From Planctomycetota bacterium (GTDB lineage Bacteria; Planctomycetota; B15-G4; JADJEK01), in assembly GCA_016213895.1 (NCBI GenBank), contig JACQZJ010000049.1:1-57567 (forward strand): a stretch of DNA of 57,567 nt. Reading direction: 5' to 3'. This document shows positions 14,196 through 22,045 of this stretch, one piece after another. How positions within the stretch are numbered: position 1 is the first letter of the stretch; each line of letters opens with the position of its first letter. Under the pieces are notes generated by a model. That model searched no databases. It was not told the origin of the DNA and saw nothing but the letters and a program-made list of their open reading frames with translations. The position numbers were made by a program, and so were the translations under genes.

Positions 14196-17100
14196 AGAGC
14201 GCCTGGATTCGGTTCGGCGGCGTGCTGGTGCTCGGGTATGGCATCTGGCTCTCTCTCGCCCGCGAAGCCCGCGCGGGGCTCGAGCCGCCGGAGATCCAGC
14301 TCGAGACGTCGGCGGACTGCAAGCTGCTCGGGCCTCATCTGGCGCAGGGCGTCGTCATCGACCTGACGGTGGCGTGGCGCGAGCCCGGATCGCTTCTCGA
14401 CACGGTCGGCATTGCCCGCGCGGCCCACGGCAGCGTGACGCTCGGCATCCTGCAAGATGGCGCTCTCGAGCTGTCCGTGTTCCTGCCGGATGCGGCAGGC
14501 GCGGAAGCGTCAGGGTGGTGCCGCATGCGTTCAGCGGCGCGGCTGGCGAAGGAGGAGCCGCGCCGGGTCACGGTGTTCCTGGGTCCGGCGGCGCAGCTCT
14601 ACGTCGACCGCGAGTACCAGGGCAAGCTCTCCGCGCCCGAGGTCTGGCCTGACCAGCAGATCTACCTCGGCGACTTCCCGGGAGACGCGGACCTCGACCC
14701 AGCCGGCGGAGCGCGGCGCGGCATGGTCGGCGGCGTGCGGCTCCACCACTTCGGGCAAGGAGACGACGACCTCCAGATCCTCACGCTCCACCGGCGCGTC
14801 GCGGCCCTGGACCAGAGTGACGGCCTGACCATCCGGCGGCTCGCGGAGCAGCAGGCGGCGCTCGCTCCGACGTCGGCGGAGGGCCTGCACGCCCGCGCCT
14901 ACGCGCATCTGCGCCTCGGCGCCCCGCGGCCGGCCATCGCCGATCTCGAGGCCTCCCTCGCTTTGAAGGACTCTCCCGCCGCGCGCCGCGACCTGGAACA
15001 CGCGCGCTCACTCCTCGAGCAGCAGGCGGCGGACGGCGCTCCGCGCGGAGGGTTCCTCGAGGCCGACCTGCCGCCGGCGCAGGAGGAGATGTCGGCCCTG
15101 CTCGATGGGAACGCCGGCAGCGTGCGCCTCGCGGACGGCGCCCAGCTCTCCTGGCCCGCGGGCGTGGTGCCCGCAGAGGGACTCGTTACGCTGCGCCGGC
15201 TGGAATCCGGCGCCGACCACGTCCTCTACCACATTCACGCTCCGCAGGACGCGCTCACCGGCCAGGCGGAGCTGGAGCTTCCCGTGCCCGGGGGCGCGGA
15301 CGAGCCGGGCGGCGTGCTCGTCCTCTACATGCGGGACATGGACGATCCGGGAACGCTGCTCGATACCTCCTGGCAGCCTGGCGACAGAACGGTCCGGGCG
15401 CGGGTCGATCACCTCTGCCTGGCCGTGCTCTGGTTTCTGCCGAAGGTGGTCGCGGGGGCCGGCGCGGTCCTCGAGACCGGGACGCAGATGCTCAACTCCG
15501 ACGCGCGCCTCCAGGAAGCCGTGGACCAGATGCTGCGTCCGGACCGGGAGCTGCCCGAAGGCGTCTCGCGCGAAGGAGTGAACCTGCACGTGCCGCGCTA
15601 CGACCAGGGCAACACCCTGCTCTGCTGGGCGGCTTCCCTGGCGATGCTCGTCAACGCGACGCGCGATCCAACCACGGCCCTGGAGAGGCCGTTCAAGCCG
15701 CAGGCCATCGCCGCGCTCGTCAAGGCCGAGCCCGACGACGGCCTGGGAGCGCCGCGCTACTGGGCTGCGCCCCTTTGCGAACCGTGGCCCGGCGTGGCCG
15801 AGGCCGCGGGAGCCGAGGTCGAGGTCCAGCGTTGGGCCTTCTACCCCAACTTGATTCGCTACGTGTTCCGGCGGCTCGAAGAGCGGCGGCCCGTCCAGCT
15901 CAGCATCGGCTCGCAGACCCACGACGTCGTGGTCGTCGGGTACGACCGAGAGGGGTTCCTGATCCAGGACCCGCGGGTCGAGGGCATCGGCAAGGGCCGC
16001 GTGGGATGGAGCGCCTTTTTCGGGCTGATCAAGGGCAACCTCCAAACCGCGACCGCGGTCTATACGGTCGTGTTCAGCAAGCCGGTCCAGGGCGCTCTGC
16101 CGCGCGCGACGCTCAACGCGCCGACCTGCGAGGAAGCGGGCAAGTACAACCAGAGCGGCTGCTACTTCACCTCTCCGGGGCAGAGCGGGCGCGATCCCGA
16201 GACGGAAGCATGCGGCTTCCAGTGGACGGGCAAGGCGCCGGGCGGCGTCCGCCTGGTGACCGGCGGCGGCCGGAAGATCGAGGTGCACGAGCTCGCGGTC
16301 TCGGGCCGGACGCTCCTGCACGCGAGCAACCTCGCGGTCGCGAACCCGAGCAACGGGGAGTTTCGCGGAACCATCCGCATATCGCTGCTCGTCGGCGGTC
16401 AGGATGCGCCGCGCCCGGTCACCGTCATGGAAGCGGTGGTTCCGGGCGAGCCCGTGTTTGGCACCAAGAGCTACTTCTCCGCCGGCTCCGGGCGCACGGC
16501 AAGAGTGTCGCTGCCGCAGGGCATCCCCCTGGCGCCGTTCCTGCGGGAGGAAGGACCGGGACCGTGCGCCTGCGTGCTCCGGTTGTCGCTCCACGAGGGA
16601 AACCAGGAGATCGACCGGTACGAGCTGCCGCTGACGCTCAGGCCGTTCCGCATCGACGCGCTGAAAAGTGAGTCGGGCGGAGGGGAGGGCGCGGTGCGCC
16701 TCACGGGAGCGGGGTTCGCGTACGGCGGCTACTCCGCTGCCGAGGGCGCCGCCGCGCCCGTGACGCTCTTCTGGCGCGGTCCTGCCCAGGCGGAGCGCGA
16801 GGTCCCCTGGCGGATCGAATCGGAGTCCGAGGCGGTCTTCGAGAGGCCTTCCTGGATGCAGGGCGGCGCGCTTTTCCTGCGCGCGGGCGACGGCCGCGAG
16901 AGCGACCTGTTCCCGCTGGGCGTGAGTCTCCTGGATGAGCCTTTCCCCCTCGGCTACCGCGAAGTGAAGCGCGTGGCCGAGGCCCAGGCCATTCCCGGTC
17001 TCGGCTGGAAATACACCATGCAGGTCCTGGAGCGGGAGGTCGACGTCGCCGGGAGCTTCCATCTCACCAGCAGCAATCCGTTCGGGACGGCGGGCGATCC

Positions 17101-17488
17101 GGCCGCGGCGAAGCGCACTCCTGCGGTCCTTCCGCACGGCTGCCAAGCAATAGTGACCCTCTGCCAGCTCGACCCTGCCTCCTGGAAGCGCTGGGGCAAG
17201 GACCCGACCGAGTTTGCTCCCGGCCTGACCGACTACGCCGGGCTCAGCTACGCGCCGGCCGAGGACCTGTACGTGAACGAGCCGAAGCTGGACGGCAGCG
17301 GCGAGCTCGGGGCGCGGCGTCTGCTCCGCATCGGCGATGCGACCCTCTACCTGAGCGTCTGCGTCACCGGGCCCCTGCGCGTGCAGTATCCCGAGGGCAT
17401 GAACGCCTTCACCACGGATGCGGCCGCACGGATCCGCCGCGCCGCGGACGATCTGGAGGCGCTGCTTCGCGCGCTCCAGGGCGGCTAG
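14192..17488 (+). CDS. Exported multidomain protein with LamG-like, TPR-like and papain-like protease domains
   Basis: The 1098-residue product starts with a signal peptide (VLVLGYGIWLSLAREARA). Residues ~30-200 look like a laminin-G/concanavalin beta-sandwich (YVDREYQGKL, VRLHHFGQGDDDL). Residues ~215-280 form a TPR-like pair (HARAYAHLRLGAPRPAIADL). Around 465-620 lies a papain-like cysteine protease module: the Cys in GNTLLCWAASLAML (Cys ~478), the His in QTHDVVVVGYD (His ~577) and an Asp in FLIQDPRVEG. The rest is beta-rich with an IPT/TIG-like piece (IDALKSESGGGEGAVRLTG). A longer frame back to 13790 is not credible because it crosses remnants. No strong ribosome site precedes 14192, but the 25-codon leader overlaps it. 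It probably processes peptides outside the cytoplasm; the target is unknown. Confidence 0.8.
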   Translation: MKSAWIRFGGVLVLGYGIWLSLAREARAGLEPPEIQLETSADCKLLGPHLAQGVVIDLTVAWREPGSLLDTVGIARAAHGSVTLGILQDGALELSVFLPDAAGAEASGWCRMRSAARLAKEEPRRVTVFLGPAAQLYVDREYQGKLSAPEVWPDQQIYLGDFPGDADLDPAGGARRGMVGGVRLHHFGQGDDDLQILTLHRRVAALDQSDGLTIRRLAEQQAALAPTSAEGLHARAYAHLRLGAPRPAIADLEASLALKDSPAARRDLEHARSLLEQQAADGAPRGGFLEADLPPAQEEMSALLDGNAGSVRLADGAQLSWPAGVVPAEGLVTLRRLESGADHVLYHIHAPQDALTGQAELELPVPGGADEPGGVLVLYMRDMDDPGTLLDTSWQPGDRTVRARVDHLCLAVLWFLPKVVAGAGAVLETGTQMLNSDARLQEAVDQMLRPDRELPEGVSREGVNLHVPRYDQGNTLLCWAASLAMLVNATRDPTTALERPFKPQAIAALVKAEPDDGLGAPRYWAAPLCEPWPGVAEAAGAEVEVQRWAFYPNLIRYVFRRLEERRPVQLSIGSQTHDVVVVGYDREGFLIQDPRVEGIGKGRVGWSAFFGLIKGNLQTATAVYTVVFSKPVQGALPRATLNAPTCEEAGKYNQSGCYFTSPGQSGRDPETEACGFQWTGKAPGGVRLVTGGGRKIEVHELAVSGRTLLHASNLAVANPSNGEFRGTIRISLLVGGQDAPRPVTVMEAVVPGEPVFGTKSYFSAGSGRTARVSLPQGIPLAPFLREEGPGPCACVLRLSLHEGNQEIDRYELPLTLRPFRIDALKSESGGGEGAVRLTGAGFAYGGYSAAEGAAAPVTLFWRGPAQAEREVPWRIESESEAVFERPSWMQGGALFLRAGDGRESDLFPLGVSLLDEPFPLGYREVKRVAEAQAIPGLGWKYTMQVLEREVDVAGSFHLTSSNPFGTAGDPAAAKRTPAVLPHGCQAIVTLCQLDPASWKRWGKDPTEFAPGLTDYAGLSYAPAEDLYVNEPKLDGSGELGARRLLRIGDATLYLSVCVTGPLRVQYPEGMNAFTTDAAARIRRAADDLEALLRALQGG

Positions 17489-17525
17489 TCGTCCGGCCGA
17501 CAGGTCAAGAACGGAGATACGTCCG

Positions 17526-18131
17526 ATGCCGAACGTTGCGGACCAGACCCCTGGCGATGTTCTCGATTGGACCATGCGCGTGCGGCTCGTGGGGGACCGG
17601 TTCTTCTTCTGGGACATGCTGCGCTGGGCGTTCCTCACCGGCCTGGCGGTGACGGTCCTGCTGGCCGTCGTCTTCGTCGCCGTGGGCAGAGCCGAGACTC
17701 TCCCCTTCCTGCTCGCGCACGTGTGGATCATCCTCGCCGGCGTCCTGGGCGCGTGCTTCCTCATCGCGCTCATCGTGTTCCGAAACCGCTACTTCGTGCG
17801 CTACCTGCTGGACGAGAAGGGCGTCTGCTGCGCGCTGGTGCACGACACCGCCAGCCTCGGTTCCGCGGCCGGCAAGATGGCCGTCGCGCTGGGCGTTCTG
17901 ACCCGCTCGCCGGCCGCGGCCGGCGCGGGTCTGCTTGCGGCCGCGGGCCAGGCGCACGCCCTCCGCTGGCAGGAGATCCGCAAGATCCGGGTCTACGACG
18001 GCCCGCGCGTCATCTCGCTCAGGAACTCCTGGCGCACGGTGTTCCGCCTGCACTGCGCGGACGCGGATTCGTACGCGCAGGTGAAGGCCCTGGTCGTCGC
18101 CCGCGTCTCGGCGGCGGGCGGCGCAGTGTGA
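17526..18131 (+). CDS. Membrane protein with two helices, unknown function
   Basis: The 201-residue protein has two adjacent membrane helices (AFLTGLAVTVLLAVVFVAVG and AHVWIILAGVLGACFLIAL). A cytoplasmic beta-rich tail with RVYDGPRVISLRNSWRTVFR resembles PH-like or YcxB-like membrane-associated domains. An Ala/Gly-rich segment (SLGSAAGKMAVALGVL) separates them. The ATG at 17526 has GGAG about 10 bases upstream. It starts 37 bases after the cysteine-protease gene and is likely co-transcribed. A role as a membrane partner or immunity-type protein for that protease is possible but only inferred from position. Confidence 0.75.
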   Translation: MPNVADQTPGDVLDWTMRVRLVGDRFFFWDMLRWAFLTGLAVTVLLAVVFVAVGRAETLPFLLAHVWIILAGVLGACFLIALIVFRNRYFVRYLLDEKGVCCALVHDTASLGSAAGKMAVALGVLTRSPAAAGAGLLAAAGQAHALRWQEIRKIRVYDGPRVISLRNSWRTVFRLHCADADSYAQVKALVVARVSAAGGAV

Positions 18132-18165
18132 GAAGGCCGTAGTCGAGCCGCGCGCGCCGTCCGCG

Positions 18166-19284
18166 TCAGAAGCGGTTGTCGACCTGGACCACTCCGGAAA
18201 CGGTGAGGAGGTCCAGGCTCTGGCCCTTGTTCTTCTTGGCGACGTTGCGGACCAGGAAGAAGTCCTGCCCGCTGCTGAGGTCGAAGCCGTTTCCCTTGCT
18301 CTGCACCGCGCGGTTCTGCATCAGGTGGCAGCGGTCGCAGCCGAAGGTGGAGAACCCGTCCCCCTTCGAGCTGGTGGCCAGGTTGTCCATGGCCAGGCCG
18401 TCGTCGGCCGAGGAGAAGAGCACGCCGCTCTGCTTGGCCTGGGAGGAGCGGTTCTCGAGCAGGCGGGCGAAGTCGCTGTTGAAGACCACGATCCCGTTGG
18501 CCCCGGCCATGAGAACCACGTTTCCCAGCACCAGCGTGTAGTCGGCGGACGAAACCGTGATTCCGGCCTGGCCCGGCCGCGTGATGCGGTTCCCTTGGAC
18601 GTGGTTGCGCGAGGCGCCGAACACGGAGATCCCGTCCCCCAGGCTGTCCTCGACCTTGTTCTCGATGAGGAGGTTGTCGGGCCCTCCGGAAATCGCGATC
18701 CCGCGGTTGCAGCCTTTCACGCGGTTGTTCCTCACCACGTTGAACGTGCCGCCGACGGTGACGCCGTCGTTCTGGCAGTCGGAGATGTCGTTCTTTTCCA
18801 CGACGCTGCGGCTGGTCGCGAGAGAGACGCCCTGAGCGGCCGCCCCGCGCAGCGAGTTCCTCTCAATGCGCACCGCCGAGCCGGTCGACGCCGCGATGCA
18901 CGCGGTGCCGGGGTTGACGATGGAGCACTTGCTCACCAGGACGTCCTGGGAGTCGGTGATGACGATGCCGGAGGAGGCGGCGTTCCTCACCTCCAGCCGC
19001 TCGAGGATGACGCCCGTACAGCTCTGCACGTCGATGCCGTTCCCGGGCCCGGACGGGACGATCTCGCACCCGGGCTTGCCGCGCAGCACCAGGCTGGTCT
19101 TGCCGGCGATCAGGACCGCGTCCCAGTGGCCCTTCGCCACCACGATCTCGTCCCCGGCACCGGCCGCGTCGACCGCGGCCTGGATGGTCGGTTGATCCTG
19201 CGGCACGCGGATGACCGCGGCGAGGCCCTGAGGTGCGAGGAGCGGCAGCAGGGCGAACGACAGCAGCGGAATGCGGGGGTGCAT
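18166..19284 (-). CDS. Exported NosD-type parallel beta-helix protein, paralogue A
   Basis: From the ATG at 19284 (preceded by GGAGG) the 372-residue product has a signal peptide (LLSFALLPLLAPQGLAA). The opening RVPQDQPTIQAAVDAAGAGD then EIVVAKGHW is typical of right-handed beta-helix proteins. It continues with more than ten coils of about 23 residues (NDGVTVGGTFNVVRNNRV, GDGISVFGASRNHVQGNRI). The fold binds or cleaves polysaccharides, or serves as surface scaffold; no lyase residues are evident. It is divergent from the giant gene at 19626. Close paralogues are at 25732 and, broken, at 47949. Confidence 0.88.
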   Translation of the reverse strand: MHPRIPLLSFALLPLLAPQGLAAVIRVPQDQPTIQAAVDAAGAGDEIVVAKGHWDAVLIAGKTSLVLRGKPGCEIVPSGPGNGIDVQSCTGVILERLEVRNAASSGIVITDSQDVLVSKCSIVNPGTACIAASTGSAVRIERNSLRGAAAQGVSLATSRSVVEKNDISDCQNDGVTVGGTFNVVRNNRVKGCNRGIAISGGPDNLLIENKVEDSLGDGISVFGASRNHVQGNRITRPGQAGITVSSADYTLVLGNVVLMAGANGIVVFNSDFARLLENRSSQAKQSGVLFSSADDGLAMDNLATSSKGDGFSTFGCDRCHLMQNRAVQSKGNGFDLSSGQDFFLVRNVAKKNKGQSLDLLTVSGVVQVDNRF

Positions 19285-19625
19285 GAGCGGCCTCCGGACT
19301 GAAGCGGGTCGCAAGGAAAGGGATCCTCGCCCATCGTACCCGGGAAGCAGGGGGAGTCAGGTCCGGCTCGCCGCCGCGAGGCCCGATTCTCCGGGAAAGG
19401 ACCGCGAGCGACCGCGCCAGTGGGCGTCTGGCCGTCCTCCTCGCGGTCTCCGCTGCACCGGGTGGTGCGCGCGGCGCGCCCCGAGCACGACGTTCGCGGA
19501 ACCGGCGCGTCCCGCTCTGGTCTCCTATGATTTGGTGATCCGCCGGGGCGGCGCGCCGTTTCCGGAGGGCATCGCCTCCGGCCGGCGGCGCCGGCCGGCA
19601 CAAAGGAACCCGCGAGGACATCGGC
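19285..19625 (+). promoter_or_regulatory. Intergenic region with promoter block shared with the second giant gene
   Basis: About 130 bases before the giant gene match the region before its paralogue at 38120. Conserved features are GGAACC at 19499-19504 followed after 16 bases by GTC, the pattern of ECF-type sigma promoters. Next to it is TATGAT at 19526-19531, then TGATCC and GGGCGGCGCGCCGTTTCCGG, and a final GGACATCGGC directly before the ATG. The rest of this 341-base gap shows no coding signal. Confidence 0.5.
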
Positions 19626-22022
19626 ATGCACGCCTCATCTCGTCGAATCGTGCTTCGGTTCGCTCTCGTCGCCCTCCTCGCCTGGCCTGCCGCGGCCTCC
19701 GCCCAGGGCGTCCCGATCGGCTTCGAGGAGGAGTTCGCCCTGTCCCCGGACCGCGCCGCGGTCCTCGAGCAGCTCATCCCCGGGACCGAGGAGTACTACT
19801 ACTACAACTGCCTGCACCGGCAGAACACGGGCGCGCTGGACCAGGTTCCTCCGCTGCTCGACCTGTGGATCCAGCGGCACGGGCGGGGCGCGCGCGTCGA
19901 GGAGATCGAGAACCGCCAGGCCCTGCTCGGCTTCGCGCGCGATCCGGCGGCCGCCTGCGAGTTCCTGATCCGACGCCTCGGACTGCGCTTCGAGCACCAG
20001 CGCCAGGCGAGCGGCGAGAAGCCCGACCTGCCCACGCGGCTCGACCCGCAGCTCGTCTCTTCCGCCGCGTTCGCCGCGCGCGCCCTGGCCCAGCACCCGG
20101 GCACGGTGGACGGCTTCCGCGACTCGGCCTTCGAGTCCCTGGCGGGGAGCGCCCTGGACGACGCCCTGCTCATGAGCCTGCTCAAGCGCGTGCGGCGGCC
20201 GGACCTGCCGAACCTCCCGGCCCTGGTGGTGCGGAATCTCGGCGACAAGAAGAGCGAGGGCTTCGGCTCCCTCGAAATCCACAAGAACCTGCTCCTGGAG
20301 CAGCTCGAGGAATGCGCGCGGCTCCGGCCGGCGCTCTTGCGCGAGAGCGCGTTCGTCGAGACGTACCTGCTCCGCCTGCGGCCGAGCGCCGACGTCCAGT
20401 GGCAACGGTCAGCCGAGGAGCGCGAGGCCTACTTGACGCGCCTGGAGGCCTTCGCCGCGCGCCTCGCCCCGGCCATGAACTCGCTCAAGGCGCACGTGCT
20501 CTACCACCGCCTGGCGCACGACCTCGGCCAGGGGAAGCTCGATCGGGAGCGCTTCCTCGCCTACCTGCGCCTGCCGCGCGAGACCGGCTACGTGAACCCG
20601 GACTTGCTGAAGCGTACGAGAGAGTCCGGCGACCTGGTGGACTGCGGGCGGGGCTTCCCCACGGACTTTCCGCCCATCGGCAATGACGAGCCGCTGGTGC
20701 GCGCCTGCTTGTCGCATTACTTCCAGAGCGAGGACTCGTACGAGCCGTACGCCGAGTTCGTGCGCGCGGACTACCTGGCGCCGCTCTTCGCCGAGACCAA
20801 GATCCTGGCCGGCAGCGGCGACATGGAGCGCTGGTACTCCCTGCTGGGCGATCCCGCCCGCTACGAGGCGCTGCGCGACCGCGTGGAGGTCGCGTTCCCG
20901 CCGGCGCAGAAGACCGCCTTCGCCGCGGACGAGCCCGTGTCCCTCGAGGTCGACCTGAAGAACGTGGGCACGCTGCTGGTCAAGGTGTTCGAGATCAACG
21001 CGCTCAACTACTACCTCGAGGAGAAGAAGGAGGTGGACGCGTCGATCAGCCTGGACGGCCTGGTCGCGAACGAGGAGAGCACGCACGTCACCGAGGAGAA
21101 CCCGTTCCGCCGCGTGCGCCGCACCTTCGCCTTCCCTTCGCTCGCGCAGCCGGGCGTGTACGTGGTCGAGTTCATCGGCAACGGCCTCTCCAGCCGCGCC
21201 GTGATCCGCAAGGGGCGCCTGCAGTACGTGGAGCGCCTGGGCGCGGCCGGCCAGGCGCTCTGCGTGCTCGACGAGGCGGGCCGCTTCCTGCCGGACGCGA
21301 CCATCCGCTGCGGCGGCCGCGAGTACCTGCCGGACGCAGACGGCGAGATCCGGCTGCCGTACTCGACCGATCCAGGCACGCGGCAGATCGTCCTTTGCCA
21401 CGGCCGCCTGGCCACCCTGGAAACGCTCGCCCACCAGGCCGAGGAGTACCGGCTCGAGGCCGCGACCTTCGTCGAGCGCGAGTCGCTGCTCCCGCGCCGC
21501 ACCGCGCGCGTGCTGGTGCGGCCCACGCTGCTCTTGAACGGCGAGGCCATCAGCCTCGAGCTGCTCGAGGAGCCGCTGCTCGCGATCGAGGCCACGGACG
21601 CGGACGGGGTGGCCTCGACCGCCGAGGTCCGCGACCTGAAGCTCTCGCGCGCGAGTGAGTTCGTGCACGAGATCCAGGTGCCGGAGCGGCTGGCCACGCT
21701 CTCCGTCTCGCTGCGGGGCAAGGTCAAGAGCCTGAGCCGCGGCGAGAGCGTGGACCTCGACTCCGGGCCGCGCACGTTCCAGTTGAACGGCATCGACCAG
21801 ACTGACCAGATCGCCTGCCCGCTGCTCGGCAGCACGGCCGAGGGGTACGTGCTCGACGTGCTCGGCAAGAACGGCGAGCCGATCGCGGATCATGCCGTGG
21901 AGCTGCCCTGCTGGAGCTCTGCGCCGGTGCACCGGCGCACGACGCCTCGAGCCACCTGTTCCTCGCGGACGGCTTCCTGGAGCTGCGCGACCTGGCGCCG
22001 GGCGACTACTCGCTCTGGCTGA
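19626..22022 (+). CDS. Giant exported protein, copy 1: N-terminal part of a disrupted gene
   Basis: This 798-codon frame begins with a signal peptide (FALVALLAWPAAASAQG). It matches the first ~760 residues of the intact 2096-residue paralogue at 38120: a helical region (LIPGTEEYYYYNCLHRQNTG), then beta-sandwich modules reminiscent of macroglobulin domains (LEVDLKNVGTLLVKVFE, PGVYVVEFIGNGLSSRAVI). At about 21899 sequence corresponding to bases 40399-40648 of the paralogue is missing. The remaining 41 codons are out of frame and the product ends early. If made, the protein would lack about 60% of its length. Confidence 0.75.
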   Translation: MHASSRRIVLRFALVALLAWPAAASAQGVPIGFEEEFALSPDRAAVLEQLIPGTEEYYYYNCLHRQNTGALDQVPPLLDLWIQRHGRGARVEEIENRQALLGFARDPAAACEFLIRRLGLRFEHQRQASGEKPDLPTRLDPQLVSSAAFAARALAQHPGTVDGFRDSAFESLAGSALDDALLMSLLKRVRRPDLPNLPALVVRNLGDKKSEGFGSLEIHKNLLLEQLEECARLRPALLRESAFVETYLLRLRPSADVQWQRSAEEREAYLTRLEAFAARLAPAMNSLKAHVLYHRLAHDLGQGKLDRERFLAYLRLPRETGYVNPDLLKRTRESGDLVDCGRGFPTDFPPIGNDEPLVRACLSHYFQSEDSYEPYAEFVRADYLAPLFAETKILAGSGDMERWYSLLGDPARYEALRDRVEVAFPPAQKTAFAADEPVSLEVDLKNVGTLLVKVFEINALNYYLEEKKEVDASISLDGLVANEESTHVTEENPFRRVRRTFAFPSLAQPGVYVVEFIGNGLSSRAVIRKGRLQYVERLGAAGQALCVLDEAGRFLPDATIRCGGREYLPDADGEIRLPYSTDPGTRQIVLCHGRLATLETLAHQAEEYRLEAATFVERESLLPRRTARVLVRPTLLLNGEAISLELLEEPLLAIEATDADGVASTAEVRDLKLSRASEFVHEIQVPERLATLSVSLRGKVKSLSRGESVDLDSGPRTFQLNGIDQTDQIACPLLGSTAEGYVLDVLGKNGEPIADHAVELPCWSSAPVHRRTTPRATCSSRTASWSCATWRRATTRSG

Positions 22023-22045
22023 AGGAGGCGGAGCGGCTGATCGAG

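Noticed and set aside
15008-17773. 921-codon minus-strand frame
   Set aside because: It is a shadow of the cysteine-protease-like gene, which has domain signatures in its own frame.
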